NCBI GenBank assembly: GCA_002304785.1
Contig: DBMG01000159.1
Coordinates: 285 to 64,284 of the forward strand
Length of the DNA stretch: 64,000 nucleotides
Source of the DNA: Candidatus Accumulibacter sp. UBA704
GTDB taxonomy: Bacteria > Pseudomonadota > Gammaproteobacteria > Burkholderiales > Rhodocyclaceae
Direction: 5' to 3'
The notes under the pieces are model-generated. The model saw only the letters and a list, made by a program, of their open reading frames with translations, made no database searches and was not told the origin of the DNA. Shown here piece after piece: positions 46,597 through 56,481 of the stretch; position 1 is the first letter of the stretch; every line of letters starts with the position of its first letter. Position numbers and translations under genes: made by a program.

Positions 46597-46872
46597 ATGC
46601 CCTATACACCCGATCTGGTTCATGAGCTCAACACCCTGATCCGTTTCGACCTCGACACGGGACAGCAAGGAATCAAGGTACACAAGACGGCCGATGCGGA
46701 TATCAAGGCGGCAGTAGTGCGCCTGCACGCCAAGGGGTTGATCACCCAGATCGACGGCGGTTACCTGACCAGTCTCGGCCGCGAGGCCGCCGAACACGCG
46801 CAGGTCATGCTCGGCATCCTGACCGCCGGGATCGCGGCCACGGTTACAACCGAGTCGCCGCCAGCGAAGTAA
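46597..46872 (+). CDS. TIGR02647-family small protein
   Basis: 91-residue protein resembling the TIGR02647 conserved family (YTPDLVHELNTLIRFDLDTGQQGIKVH, then AVVRLHAKGLITQIDGGYLTSLGREAAEHAQ). It looks like a winged-helix fold with a helix-turn-helix in the middle, so DNA binding has been suggested for the family. ATG with AGGTGA upstream. Its 3' end overlaps the convergent dsbD by about 29 bases. Confidence 0.85.
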   Translation: MPYTPDLVHELNTLIRFDLDTGQQGIKVHKTADADIKAAVVRLHAKGLITQIDGGYLTSLGREAAEHAQVMLGILTAGIAATVTTESPPAK

Positions 46873-48595
46873 GGAACTCTTCGGCTTTCTGGAATCCGAC
46901 GACACGCACCCCGGCCAGTTCTTTTCCGGCCGGATCGAAGAAGATGATGCCGGGTGGACCGAAAAGCCGGAAGCGGGCAAGCAGTTCCTTGTCTTCAGGC
47001 GAGTTGGCCGTCACGTCGGCCTGCAGCAGCAGCCATCCGGACAATTTATCCTGAACACGCGCGTCGGAGAAAGTGAAGCGCTCCATTTCCTTGCACGACA
47101 CACACCAGTCGGCATAGAAATCAAGCATCACCGGCCGGCCGGCGCCGGCAATCCGTGTTTCGAGTTCACCCAGTGAGCGGACACGTTCGAAGGGGAGCCG
47201 GCGAGATTCGCCACTTCCGATTTGGCCCAACCCGGACAAAGGCTGCAACGGATCCCTGGCACCGGATAGCGCACCGACCAGCATCGCCGCTCCCAGCAGC
47301 AGCATGACCACGCCGACTGCCTTGCCGAAACGCTGCCACCCGTGGGCGTGTTGCGGCAGCGGGTCGATGGCCCGCATGAATACGGCGGGGACGATCAGCA
47401 GCAGCGCCCAGGCCAGCATCTGCACGGCCACCGGAAGCAGCGGGCTGACGATCCATACGCCACTGGCCAGCAGGAAAACACCGAAGACTTTGTTGATGGC
47501 CACCATCCAGGGACCGACCTTGGGTAACAGTGTTCCCGCGGAAAGACCGATCGCCAGGAGCGGCAAACCCATGCCCACCCCCATGCAGAACAGGGCCAGA
47601 CCGCCCAGCAGGACGTCTCCGGTTCCAGCGATATAAAGCAAGGCTCCGGCCAACGGCGCCGCCACGCACGGCCCGACGATCAGCGACGACAGTGCCCCCA
47701 TCAGTGCCACGCCGGGCAGGGAACCGCCGTGCAGATGCGACGCCTCCTCCGTGATCTTGCTCTGCAGGAATGAAGGCAACTGCAACTCGAAAAGACCGAA
47801 CATTGACAACGCCAGGACCACGAAGATCAGGGCGAAGCCACCGAGCACCCAGACGTTTTGCAGAGCGCTCGAAAGCATCGTTCCGGACAGGGCCGCAACC
47901 ACCCCCGCTCCGGCATACATCACCGCCATGCCGAGAACGTAGGCCAGCGAAAGGGCAAAGGCGCGCGCATGCGACACCGCCAATCCATTGCGCCCAGCCC
48001 CGACAATGATGCCGGACAGGATCGGCACCATCGGGAAGGTGCACGGCGTCAGCGAAAGCAGCACGCCGAATCCAAGGAAGCTGACCGCCACCCACCACAG
48101 GGTTGCGTTGGCCAGCAGGCGGGCGATACGCCCCGACTCATCGCTCTCCGCAGGCGGGCTCGGCGGCACGCTGGCCGGGTCGGGCAACAGGACACTGACC
48201 TGCTGCTTCTGTGGCGGATAGCACACGCCGGCATCGGCGCACCCCTGGGAAGTCACCTGCAGGGTCAGCGGCAATACCCCTGAACTGTTGCGCTCCACCG
48301 GTAATCGGACGAGCGCTTCGCGGTAGAAGACCTCGACCTTGCCGAAAGTCTCATCCATCTTTTCCTTGCCCTTCGGAAGCGATGGAGTGCCCAGCTTGAC
48401 GACTTCCCCGTCGACGGCAAAACGGAATTTGTCGCGGTACAGGTAATAACCCTTGGCAATCTCGAAGCGCACCTCGATCGTCTGTCCATCGAGCGCGCGC
48501 GCCGAGGGTTTGAAGGCTTCTGCCGGATGCAAAAGCTCGGCCGCCCCCGCCAGGCTGCTCGCCATCCACAGCAGAATGAAGGCCAGAGTTCGCAT
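46844..48595 (-). CDS. dsbD: Thiol:disulfide interchange protein DsbD
   Basis: Moves electrons from cytoplasmic thioredoxin to the periplasm. Signal peptide, N-terminal alpha domain with C-x5-C (CADAGVC), eight membrane helices with the cysteines in TPCTFPMVPI and GPCVAAPLAG, and a C-terminal thioredoxin domain with DWCVSCKEME. 583 residues, usual size. The start overlaps the cutA stop (TGATG). May serve cytochrome c maturation; a c-type cytochrome lies 6 kb away. Confidence 0.96.
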   Translation of the reverse strand: MRTLAFILLWMASSLAGAAELLHPAEAFKPSARALDGQTIEVRFEIAKGYYLYRDKFRFAVDGEVVKLGTPSLPKGKEKMDETFGKVEVFYREALVRLPVERNSSGVLPLTLQVTSQGCADAGVCYPPQKQQVSVLLPDPASVPPSPPAESDESGRIARLLANATLWWVAVSFLGFGVLLSLTPCTFPMVPILSGIIVGAGRNGLAVSHARAFALSLAYVLGMAVMYAGAGVVAALSGTMLSSALQNVWVLGGFALIFVVLALSMFGLFELQLPSFLQSKITEEASHLHGGSLPGVALMGALSSLIVGPCVAAPLAGALLYIAGTGDVLLGGLALFCMGVGMGLPLLAIGLSAGTLLPKVGPWMVAINKVFGVFLLASGVWIVSPLLPVAVQMLAWALLLIVPAVFMRAIDPLPQHAHGWQRFGKAVGVVMLLLGAAMLVGALSGARDPLQPLSGLGQIGSGESRRLPFERVRSLGELETRIAGAGRPVMLDFYADWCVSCKEMERFTFSDARVQDKLSGWLLLQADVTANSPEDKELLARFRLFGPPGIIFFDPAGKELAGVRVVGFQKAEEFLTSLAATRL

Positions 48596-48930
48596 CACGC
48601 GGACAACCAATTGTCGGTCTCGGTCTCCGCAACCAGCCAGGCGAGATAATCGGGTAAGCCGTTCACCACCGACAGGGCGATGATTTCGGGAATCTCGTAG
48701 GGATGCTGTTCGCGGATCGCGGCCTCCAGATCCGAGTAGCGCGCTTCGGTGGTCTTGATCAGCAGCGGCACCTCGTCCGCCCACTCGATGGTCCCTTTCC
48801 AGCGATAAACCGAACGGCAGGGTTGCAAGATGTTCACGCAGGCGGCCACCTGCTTTTCCACCAGACTCCGGGCCAAGGCTTCGGCAGATTCACGGTCAGG
48901 CAGATTGGTCAGGACAAGCAGGACATTCAT
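48595..48930 (-). CDS. cutA: Divalent-cation tolerance protein CutA
   Basis: 111-residue trimeric PII-like protein: VLTNLPDRESAEALARSLVEKQVAACVNI, the YRWKGTIEWADEVPLLIKTT core and HPYEIPEIIALSVVNGLPDYLAWL. It is coupled to dsbD, an arrangement found widely in proteobacteria. Confidence 0.95.
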   Translation of the reverse strand: MNVLLVLTNLPDRESAEALARSLVEKQVAACVNILQPCRSVYRWKGTIEWADEVPLLIKTTEARYSDLEAAIREQHPYEIPEIIALSVVNGLPDYLAWLVAETETDNWLSA

Positions 48931-48981
48931 TGAGAGATCATTCCATCAGTACCGTTTCGGCCCATCAACCCGCCGTTTCGT

Positions 48982-50577
48982 TCATTTTTCGGCCGAAACC
49001 CGCCAGTACTCGACCTCGCCGCCCCGTTCCAGGCAGTCGACCAGACGCAGCCCCGGCAAGGCCTGACCGCTGCCATCGTAGAACCGGACGGCGGTTGCCC
49101 GCGCCATCATTCCTCCGGGCAGGAGCAGATTCTGCTGGCCGCCTCCACTCGCGGAGATCAGAAAGGCCGGGTGACGAGAGTTCTTGCCGGAGGCTCTTTC
49201 GCGAATTTCGGCCACACGCGGACCGGCATCCCCGGACAGCAGATCGAGGGTAGCGCACAGCACCCCGTCGGCACGTTGCTCCAGGCCGGCGATCACCGCA
49301 AGCTGACAGCGATCCTGCCGCCGGATGGCGAGCAAACCATGCAGTGACAGCCGCGACGTCCCGGCTCCTGCCGGACGCAACAGTACCATTTCGTTCCCGT
49401 CGCCGCGCCCCAGACGCCATGTCTCGAGCGTTGTTTCCGGAGGAGCCCGATGTTCGCGCACGACATGCCCGAATACGGCCAGTTGCTCCTTTGAGAGATG
49501 GTTGTCCGCGGAGGAGGCCGGATGCAGCGGATCCTCCAGCCCCTCGCCTCCGAGCAGACGGTAGATATTGACCAGCCCGGCGCCAACGGCCAGTTCCGGC
49601 AGGCGGTCCGGATCACCCGGATCCACCGGAGGGCGCGGCAGATGGCGACCAAGCGTCTCGAGCAGCACGCGGCAGGCATCCGCGGAAAGGCCGCTTCCCA
49701 GTTTGAGGCTTTCCGGAGACTCGCCGGCATCCAGGGACTCGATCCGCCGCCGCATCTTGCGCAGGACGCTGCCGAGCGACAGCCACCGGGGAAGATAGGC
49801 CGGGTCCGGCGAAGCATGGACCGGCCGATCTGCCGACAGGTCCAGAGGTATGCAGATGGATTTTTCGCTCCGGTCCGGTCGGTCGGCGATCGAAACCTGT
49901 TCGCGCCAGCGGGCCAGCCAACGCACGACAGCGGCAAACTGTCCGCCAGTCAGCGAGAAAGGGCGAGTCAGATGCAGCAGCAGCGCCATGGCATATTGTC
50001 CGGTAACCGTCGACTCAGTGGTCTCGCCGAGCAAACGATCGTCGACCGGTTCGCCCGCAACACCGAGCCCCTCGGCCGCCATCAATACGGCATGCAGGTT
50101 CCGCCAGAAGCCCGACGCCGGCTCGACCGCCGCGGCGTAGCTATCCAGCTGTTCAACGCGCAGGCAGAACAGAACCCGGTGTGCCACGCGCGCCGCGTGC
50201 GCGGACAAGGCGGCGTCGCCCTCCACGCAGGATTTCAGGCAGTGCTGGTAGGCCACGGCGCAAAGCCGCCACAATCGGCGAACCGCATCGAGCGTCGATT
50301 GTTCTGCGGGCGCGAGCGGCAACGGTTTGTTTTCGAAGCGGCGGCGGCAATCGTTATTGACCGCGAAGATGGCCTTGCGCAGCACCTCCATGGTCTTGAA
50401 ACGCTCTCGCGCGGCAATGTCGTAGCGGTTGAAGGCGTCGATCTGCTTTACCAAGCTGGAAAGCATGACTGCGACATTCGCCTGCGGCTGCGCGGCAAGC
50501 CATTTCTCCGCACTCTTGGCATCGCGGAAATCCGCCAGATTGGCCGCCTGAGTCGACGGCAGCGAAAAACCGATCAT
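48982..50577 (-). CDS. Large protein of unknown function
   Basis: 531 residues; I do not recognise it. No signal peptide or membrane helix is seen. The first 300 residues look helical (FNRYDIAARERFKTMEVLRKAIF, AYQHCLKSCVEGDAALSAHAARVAHR); the last 180 look beta-rich (MVLLRPAGAGTSRLSLHGLLAIRR, QNLLLPGGMMARATAVRFYD), perhaps a small-molecule-binding barrel. GGGAGG precedes the ATG. It lies alone after the terminator of the epimerase gene. Base composition resembles its neighbours, so transfer is not indicated. Confidence 0.8.
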   Translation of the reverse strand: MIGFSLPSTQAANLADFRDAKSAEKWLAAQPQANVAVMLSSLVKQIDAFNRYDIAARERFKTMEVLRKAIFAVNNDCRRRFENKPLPLAPAEQSTLDAVRRLWRLCAVAYQHCLKSCVEGDAALSAHAARVAHRVLFCLRVEQLDSYAAAVEPASGFWRNLHAVLMAAEGLGVAGEPVDDRLLGETTESTVTGQYAMALLLHLTRPFSLTGGQFAAVVRWLARWREQVSIADRPDRSEKSICIPLDLSADRPVHASPDPAYLPRWLSLGSVLRKMRRRIESLDAGESPESLKLGSGLSADACRVLLETLGRHLPRPPVDPGDPDRLPELAVGAGLVNIYRLLGGEGLEDPLHPASSADNHLSKEQLAVFGHVVREHRAPPETTLETWRLGRGDGNEMVLLRPAGAGTSRLSLHGLLAIRRQDRCQLAVIAGLEQRADGVLCATLDLLSGDAGPRVAEIRERASGKNSRHPAFLISASGGGQQNLLLPGGMMARATAVRFYDGSGQALPGLRLVDCLERGGEVEYWRVSAEK

Positions 50578-50597
50578 CGACGCCTCCCTAGAGAGTT

Positions 50598-50622
50598 AAA
50601 ACCGCCCAGGGCGGGCGGTTTT
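50598..50622 (-). terminator. Rho-independent terminator after the epimerase gene
   Basis: AAAACCGCCC and GGGCGGTTTT form a 10-bp stem with a 5-base loop. Read on the minus strand the stem ends in TTTT. It lies between the epimerase stop and the next gene on that strand. Confidence 0.8.
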
Positions 50623-50699
50623 CGGTCACATCCATCGAGGGCCCGCCGGCCTTGCCGGCTGGATCAGCCCTGATTCTCTCGGGATACTACCAGAGAATA

Positions 50700-51110
50700 T
50701 TATTTCTTGGGATCTTCGCACAGCTCCAGCAACACGCCGAACGTGGACTTCGGATGCAGGAAGGCGATATCAAGACCTTCGGCACCTTTGCGCGGAGCCT
50801 TGTCGATCAGCTGCACGCCCTTGCCTTCCAACTCGGTCAGATTTTCCTGCAGGCCTTCGACGGCGATGGCCAGATGCTGGATGCCCTCGCCCTTCTTCTC
50901 GATGAACTTGCCGATGGGGCCGTCCGGCTCGGTCGATTCCAGCAATTCGATCTTGGATTGTCCGATCTTGAAGAACGCGGTGCGGACTTTCTGTTCCTTG
51001 ACTTCCTCGATCGAGTAGCACTTCATGCCCAATTGCTTTTCCCAGAACGGAATGGCTTCGTCGAGGCTTTTCACGGCAATACCAATATGCTCAATGTGCG
51101 AGAGTTTCAT
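50700..51110 (-). CDS. mce: Methylmalonyl-CoA epimerase (VOC family)
   Basis: 136-residue metalloenzyme interconverting (R)- and (S)-methylmalonyl-CoA. IEHIGIAVKSLDEAIPFW, GPIGKFIEKKGEGIQHLAIAVE and FLHPKSTFGVLLEL show the metal ligands H, Q/H and E of the family. It works beside the B12-dependent methylmalonyl-CoA mutase, which is not in this window; this ties the cobalamin genes to propionate or succinate metabolism. Confidence 0.93.
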   Translation of the reverse strand: MKLSHIEHIGIAVKSLDEAIPFWEKQLGMKCYSIEEVKEQKVRTAFFKIGQSKIELLESTEPDGPIGKFIEKKGEGIQHLAIAVEGLQENLTELEGKGVQLIDKAPRKGAEGLDIAFLHPKSTFGVLLELCEDPKK

Positions 51111-51262
51111 GATGACTTTCCTTATAACGATGGCAAAACGGGGAGATGTTGAAACACACCGGGGATAAATTATCTACCAAAAAAGTACTGCTGAGGACCG
51201 GCGATGTGGAAAGCCGCAGGCGTGCCGACGGACATGACCACGCCCCGGTGGGGAAACAAGGT

Positions 51263-52060
51263 TCAGTTTTTCGAGCGCAAGGCCCACGCCATCATGGCCA
51301 TGCCAGCGAACACCATCGGCAGCGACAGCCATTGGCCCATGCTGATCACGTCGGACCGCCCAAAGATTCCCGCATCCGGGGCACGGAAATACTCGGCAAC
51401 GAAACGGAAGACGCCGTAGCCGATGAGAAAAGCGCCCGAGACCGCCCCGCGCGGACGCTCCTTGCCGGAATAAAGCCACAGCACAATGAACAGCAGAACA
51501 CCTTCCAGCCCTGCCTGATAGAGCTGCGACGGATGCCGAGGCTGCAAATCGACATGCTGGAAGACCATGGCCCACGGCAAGTCCGGGTCGGCCACTCTTC
51601 CCCACAACTCGCCGTTGATGAAGTTGCCGATGCGCCCGGCGGCGAGTCCCAGCGGGACCAGCGGCGCAATGAAATCAGTGATCTCCAGCCAGGCCCGTCC
51701 GCTTTTGCGCACGTACCACCCCATTGCCAGCAGCACGCCGAGAAACCCGCCATGGAAGGACATGCCTCCATGCCAGACAGCGAGAATCTCCAGCGGCTGC
51801 TGCAGGTAGTAGCCCGGCTCGTAGAAGAGCACCTGACCCAGGCGCCCGCCGGCGATCACGCCGACCACCCCGTAGAAGAGCAGGTCGTCGAGCTCCTGTA
51901 CTTTCCAGCCCGCCTTGGCCATTTGCGGATGCTTCAGGATGCGGCGGCGACCGAGCCACCAGAATTGCAGAAAGGCCGCCAGATACATCAGTCCGTACCA
52001 ACGTACGGCCAAGGGGCCGATCTCCAGCGCGATCGGGTCAATCTTCGGGTAAATCAGCAT
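51263..52060 (-). CDS. lgt: Phosphatidylglycerol:prolipoprotein diacylglyceryl transferase
   Basis: Inner-membrane enzyme that starts lipoprotein maturation. [12 protein letters not shown], the signature [16 protein letters not shown] and [14 protein letters not shown] are intact; about seven helices in 265 residues. It stands divergent from ilvD across about 107 bases. Confidence 0.96.
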   Translation of the reverse strand: MLIYPKIDPIALEIGPLAVRWYGLMYLAAFLQFWWLGRRRILKHPQMAKAGWKVQELDDLLFYGVVGVIAGGRLGQVLFYEPGYYLQQPLEILAVWHGGMSFHGGFLGVLLAMGWYVRKSGRAWLEITDFIAPLVPLGLAAGRIGNFINGELWGRVADPDLPWAMVFQHVDLQPRHPSQLYQAGLEGVLLFIVLWLYSGKERPRGAVSGAFLIGYGVFRFVAEYFRAPDAGIFGRSDVISMGQWLSLPMVFAGMAMMAWALRSKN

Positions 52061-52167
52061 GGGCAGCGTTTATCCACCGGACCAACCGGCGGTTCTTCGG
52101 ATAGAATCGGAATTATATCTTCCAGCCCCATGCGCCGCTGTTGGCGCTTTTTGTTTTGGAGACGCTC

Positions 52168-54027
52168 ATGCCCGCCTACCGTTCACGCACATCCACCCAC
52201 GGCCGCAACATGGCCGGCGCGCGTTCTCTCTGGCGCGCCACGGGGATGAAGGACGGCGATTTCGACAAGCCGATCATTGCCGTGGTCAATTCCTTCACCC
52301 AGTTCGTCCCCGGTCATGTTCACCTCAAGGATCTCGGCCAGTTGGTGGCCGGTGCCATCGAGGCAGCCGGCGGCGTGGCCAAGGAATTCAATACGATCGC
52401 CATCGACGACGGTATCGCCATGGGCCACGACGGAATGCTCTATTCGCTACCCTCGCGCGACCTGATCGCCGACTCGGTCGAATACATGGTCAATGCCCAC
52501 TGTGCAGACGCCATGGTGTGCATCTCCAACTGCGACAAGATTACGCCGGGCATGCTGATGGCGGCAATGCGCGTCAACATCCCGGCCATCTTCGTATCCG
52601 GCGGTCCGATGGAGGCGGGCAAAGTAGTGATGAACGGCAAGACCATCCACCTCGATCTCGTCGACGCCATGATCAAGGCCGCCGACACGAGCGTCTCCGA
52701 CGCCGACGTGGAAGCAATCGAACGCTCGGCCTGCCCAACCTGTGGCTCCTGCTCAGGCATGTTCACTGCAAACTCGATGAACTGCCTGGCCGAAGCGCTC
52801 GGCCTGGCGCTTCCGGGTAACGGCACCGTGGTCGCCACGCACGCCGACCGTAAGGGCCTGTTCCTCAAGGCCGGCGAGCAAATCGTCGAACTCTGCCGGC
52901 GCTACTATGAGCAGGACGACGCATCGGTGTTGCCGCGCGGAATCGCCACCTTCGAAGCCTTTGAGAATGCGATGTCGCTCGACGTTTCCATGGGAGGTTC
53001 GACCAACACGGTACTGCACCTGCTGGCGATCGCCCGGGAAGCCGGCGTCAATTTCACGATGGCCGACATCGACCGCATTTCGCGCAAGGTGCCGTGCCTG
53101 TGCAAAGTCGCGCCGGCGACCGAGAAATACCATATCGAGGACGTTCACCGCGCCGGCGGCATTTTCGGCATCCTCGGCGAATTGAACCGCTGCGGCCTCA
53201 TTCATCGCCGGGTTCCCACCGTGCATACAAAGACCATCGGCGAAGCGCTGGACATCTGGGACGTGATGCACCGCTCGCACGATCTCGGCGTTTATGAATT
53301 CTTCAAGGCCGCACCGGGCGGCGTTCCAAGCCAAACGGCCTTCTCGCAAAGCGCGCGCTATCCGGAACTCGATCTTGATCGCACGAAAGGCTGCATCCGC
53401 GACAAAGCCAACGCCTACTCGCAGGACGGCGGCCTTGCCGTTCTCTATGGAAACCTCGCCGAAGAAGGATGCATCGTGAAGACGGCGGGCGTCGATGAGA
53501 CCATCTGGAAGTTCACCGGCACCGCCCACGTCTTCGAAAGTCAGGATGCTGCGGTGCAGGGCATCCTCGGCGACGAGGTCAAGCCCGGCGAAGTCGTGCT
53601 GATCCGTTACGAAGGTCCGAAGGGCGGGCCGGGCATGCAGGAAATGCTCTACCCGACCTCGTACCTCAAGTCCAAGCATCTCGGCAAGGTCTGCGCGCTG
53701 GTCACCGACGGACGTTTCTCAGGCGGCTCATCGGGCCTGTGTATCGGCCACGTTTCGCCGGAAGCTGCGGAAGGCGGCCTGATCGGGCTCGTCGAAAACG
53801 GCGACGCGATCGAGATCGATATCCCGAACCGCCGCATCCACCTCGCGGTGTCCGAAGCCGAACTGCAGAAGCGGCGCGCGGCGATGGAAGCCAAGGGCGA
53901 GAACGCATGGGGCCCGGCGGCCGCGCGGAAGCGCCTCGTCTCTGCATCATTGCAGGCGTATTCACTGATGGCCACTTCGGCCGCCAAGGGCGCCGTGCGC
54001 GATGTCAACCAACTGAAGCGGCGTTGA
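52168..54027 (+). CDS. ilvD: Dihydroxy-acid dehydratase
   Basis: Iron-sulfur dehydratase for valine, isoleucine and pantothenate synthesis. Cluster-ligand cysteines are seen in CISNCDKI and [15 protein letters not shown]; the C-terminal [21 protein letters not shown] is typical. 619 residues. The start at 52168 has GGAG 9 bases upstream; a few in-frame upstream codons read as another ATG are not needed. Confidence 0.97.
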   Translation: MPAYRSRTSTHGRNMAGARSLWRATGMKDGDFDKPIIAVVNSFTQFVPGHVHLKDLGQLVAGAIEAAGGVAKEFNTIAIDDGIAMGHDGMLYSLPSRDLIADSVEYMVNAHCADAMVCISNCDKITPGMLMAAMRVNIPAIFVSGGPMEAGKVVMNGKTIHLDLVDAMIKAADTSVSDADVEAIERSACPTCGSCSGMFTANSMNCLAEALGLALPGNGTVVATHADRKGLFLKAGEQIVELCRRYYEQDDASVLPRGIATFEAFENAMSLDVSMGGSTNTVLHLLAIAREAGVNFTMADIDRISRKVPCLCKVAPATEKYHIEDVHRAGGIFGILGELNRCGLIHRRVPTVHTKTIGEALDIWDVMHRSHDLGVYEFFKAAPGGVPSQTAFSQSARYPELDLDRTKGCIRDKANAYSQDGGLAVLYGNLAEEGCIVKTAGVDETIWKFTGTAHVFESQDAAVQGILGDEVKPGEVVLIRYEGPKGGPGMQEMLYPTSYLKSKHLGKVCALVTDGRFSGGSSGLCIGHVSPEAAEGGLIGLVENGDAIEIDIPNRRIHLAVSEAELQKRRAAMEAKGENAWGPAAARKRLVSASLQAYSLMATSAAKGAVRDVNQLKRR

Positions 54028-54031
54028 TCCC

Positions 54032-54649
54032 ATGGCCCTGACGACCTGGCTGGCGTTCCTGCTGGCGGCCATCCTCATCGCCGTCTCTCCCGGCCCGGGA
54101 GCAGCGACGAGCATGAGCGTTGGCCTGCGCCACGGCTACTGGGCCGCCCTGCGCGCCATTTTCGGTCTGCAAAGCGCGCTGGTGATCCAGTTGTGCGTTG
54201 TCGCTGCCGGACTCGGCGCGTTGCTCGCCGCATCGACAACGGCCTTCAACGTGATGAAGTTTCTCGGCGCCGGTTATCTGATCTGGCTCGGGATCCAGAA
54301 GTGGCGCGACGTCCCGCGGATGATCGACGGCGAAGACGTCGCCGCTCCGCCGAGCGGGCTGTTCATGCAGGGCCTGCTGGTCAACCTCACCAACCCCAAG
54401 GCCATCGTCTTCATCGCCGCGCTGACGCCGCAATTCATCGATCCGGCGCGGCCGCAATGGCTTCAGTTCCTGATCCTCGCCGCCACCATGTGTGGCGTCG
54501 ATACGATTGTAATGTCCGGATACGCGCTGCTGGCCACGCGCCTGCGCCGCTGGCTGCATGACCTGCGAGCGATGAAGGCACAGAACCGCTTCTTTGGCGG
54601 TATTTTCGTCGGTGCCGGCGTGCTGCTCGCCACGTCCGCGCGAAACTGA
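54032..54649 (+). CDS. LysE/RhtB-family exporter
   Basis: 205-residue membrane protein of the amino-acid exporter family: AAILIAVSPGPGAATSMSVGLRHGYWAAL at the N-terminus is the family signature, then GAGYLIWLGIQKWR and LLVNLTNPKAIVFIAAL. Six helices. It follows ilvD by 4 bases, so they probably form one transcript; export of a branched-chain or related amino acid would fit but is inference. Confidence 0.9.
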   Translation: MALTTWLAFLLAAILIAVSPGPGAATSMSVGLRHGYWAALRAIFGLQSALVIQLCVVAAGLGALLAASTTAFNVMKFLGAGYLIWLGIQKWRDVPRMIDGEDVAAPPSGLFMQGLLVNLTNPKAIVFIAALTPQFIDPARPQWLQFLILAATMCGVDTIVMSGYALLATRLRRWLHDLRAMKAQNRFFGGIFVGAGVLLATSARN

Positions 54650-54723
54650 ACTTTGCCATTGCACCAAGGTCCCAAACAAGTTTTTTTGCCAAGCCACCAG
54701 AAACCATTGAACGGAGCGAACGA

Positions 54724-55065
54724 ATGAAAGTCATCCACGCATCCCTGTTGATCGCCGCCGGACTCCTATGCTCGGGAGCCAGCCTGGCCGACGAAGCCCT
54801 GGCCAAGGCCAAGGGCTGTCTGGCCTGCCATACGGTCGACAAGAAGCTGATCGGCCCGACCTACAAGGAAGTTGCCCAAAAATATGCGGGGCAGAAGGAC
54901 GCCGAAGCCAAGCTGGCCACGACTATCGTCAAGGGAACGCCGACCCCGGCCGGAGTGGGCTGGCAGAAGGAAGGCAAGGCTACGCTCCCGTTCATGCCGC
55001 CTAACGCCACGGTCAAACCGGACGAGGCCGCGAAGCTGGCCAAGTGGATACTTGGCTTGAAGTAA
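54724..55065 (+). CDS. Class I cytochrome c (c-551/c-552 type)
   Basis: 113-residue periplasmic electron carrier. Signal peptide ending near GASLA; heme-binding CLACH; axial methionine in LPFMPPN near the C-terminus; the pattern GPTYKEVAQKYAG is typical of bacterial c-551. GGAG lies before the ATG and a strong terminator follows, so it may be a single-gene transcript. Partner oxidase or reductase unknown. Confidence 0.92.
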   Translation: MKVIHASLLIAAGLLCSGASLADEALAKAKGCLACHTVDKKLIGPTYKEVAQKYAGQKDAEAKLATTIVKGTPTPAGVGWQKEGKATLPFMPPNATVKPDEAAKLAKWILGLK

Positions 55066-55084
55066 TCTCGCACTGATCCACGAC

Positions 55085-55113
55085 AAAGCCTCCGCTTGCG
55101 GAGGCTTTGTTTT
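55085..55113 (+). terminator. Rho-independent terminator after cytochrome c
   Basis: AAAGCCTCCGC and GCGGAGGCTTT form an 11-bp stem with a 2-base loop (TT), followed by GTTTTT. Confidence 0.92.
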
Positions 55114-55137
55114 TGGGCATTCGGCCTTCCCGCAACG

Positions 55138-56481
55138 TCAGCCGCGAAAAGATTCTGGGTCAAGCTGATGCCGCGCCAGCTTGTCGTAGAGAGTCTTCTT
55201 CGGAAGGTGCAGGCGTTCGGCAGCGATAGCCACGCTGCCACGAGAACTGCGCAGCGCCTCCCGGATCAGGCTGCGCTCATAATTGTCGAGACGCGCGGCA
55301 AGCGAGACAGCCTCGGCCTGGATGGTATCCAGGCCATCGCCAACGCCCAGGCACAGGCGCTCTGCAACCGCTTTCAGTTCGCGCACATTTCCCGGCCAAT
55401 CATGGTGCTGCCAGCGGAACAGATCCTGTTCATCCCACGCCGGCGCATCGCGATTGAAACGCCGGCTGGCCTGGGACAGGAAATAGGTCATCAGCGGGCC
55501 GATGTCGTCCAGCCGCTGACGCAGCGGCGGCAACTCGATGGTGACGACATTCAGCCGGTAGTAAAGATCCGAACGGAACCCGCCCTGTTCCGAAAGCCGC
55601 TTGAGGTCGGTCTTTGTCGCAGCCACGATGCGGCAATCGACAGGAATGGTGGCGTTGCTGCCCAGGCGCTCGATGCTGCGTTCCTGCAATACGCGCAGCA
55701 GTTTGACCTGCAAGGCCAGTGGCATCGACTCGATCTCATCGAGGAACAGCGTACCGCCGCTGGCGTGTTCGATCTTGCCGATGCGCCGCTTGTCGGCGCC
55801 GGTGAAGGCTCCGGTTTCGTGGCCGAACATCTCGCTTTCGAACACGGATTCCGGCAGCGCCCCGCAGTTCAGCGCGACAAACGGCCCCTTGCGGCCGCTG
55901 CGGGCATGCAGGGCGTGCGCAACGACTTCCTTGCCGGTGCCCGTTTCGCCGTGGATCAGGATATCCACGTCGGTGGCCGCCAGGGAATCGATTGTCCTGC
56001 CCACCCGCTGGATGCTCTCCGACGAGCCGATCAACGGCATCTCGCGCATGCTGCCGAGTTGCTCCCTCAGCACGCGGTTTTCCATGAGCAGCGCGCGCTT
56101 CTCCAGCGCACGTCGCACGACGTCGACCAGCCGCGCCGAATTGAAAGGCTTTTCAATAAAGTCATAGGCATGCGCACGCATGGCCTGCACCGCCATCGAC
56201 ACGTCGCCGTGACCGGTAATCAGAATCACCGGCACTTCGCGATCGCGCTTCTGCATGACATCGAGCAACTCCAACCCGCTCATCCCAGCCATGCGCACGT
56301 CACTGACGACCGCCGCTGGCGGCTCCTCCTCGCATGCGGCGAGCGCCTGCTCCGCGCTGCGGAAGGTGCGCACGGTGATTTCGGCCAGCTTCAGCGTCTG
56401 TTCGCAGGCCCGCAACACGACCTCGTCGTCGTCAATCAAGTAAACCGGGAAAGGCACGGGCCCACGGCCATCTGTATTCAT
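55138..56481 (-). CDS. Sigma-54-dependent response regulator, DctD type
   Basis: 447-residue NtrC-family activator: receiver with D61 in VVSDVRM, AAA+ domain with Walker A GETGTGKE (178-185), the sigma-54 contact loop GAFTGA (224-229) and LFLDEIESMP, and a Fis-type C-terminal HTH (RGSVAIAAERLHLPKKTLYDKL). Close to the DctD pattern. Start overlaps by 4 bases with the kinase gene. It is the natural activator for the two sigma-54 promoters found upstream of the TAXI and DASS transporter genes. Confidence 0.95.
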   Translation of the reverse strand: MNTDGRGPVPFPVYLIDDDEVVLRACEQTLKLAEITVRTFRSAEQALAACEEEPPAAVVSDVRMAGMSGLELLDVMQKRDREVPVILITGHGDVSMAVQAMRAHAYDFIEKPFNSARLVDVVRRALEKRALLMENRVLREQLGSMREMPLIGSSESIQRVGRTIDSLAATDVDILIHGETGTGKEVVAHALHARSGRKGPFVALNCGALPESVFESEMFGHETGAFTGADKRRIGKIEHASGGTLFLDEIESMPLALQVKLLRVLQERSIERLGSNATIPVDCRIVAATKTDLKRLSEQGGFRSDLYYRLNVVTIELPPLRQRLDDIGPLMTYFLSQASRRFNRDAPAWDEQDLFRWQHHDWPGNVRELKAVAERLCLGVGDGLDTIQAEAVSLAARLDNYERSLIREALRSSRGSVAIAAERLHLPKKTLYDKLARHQLDPESFRG

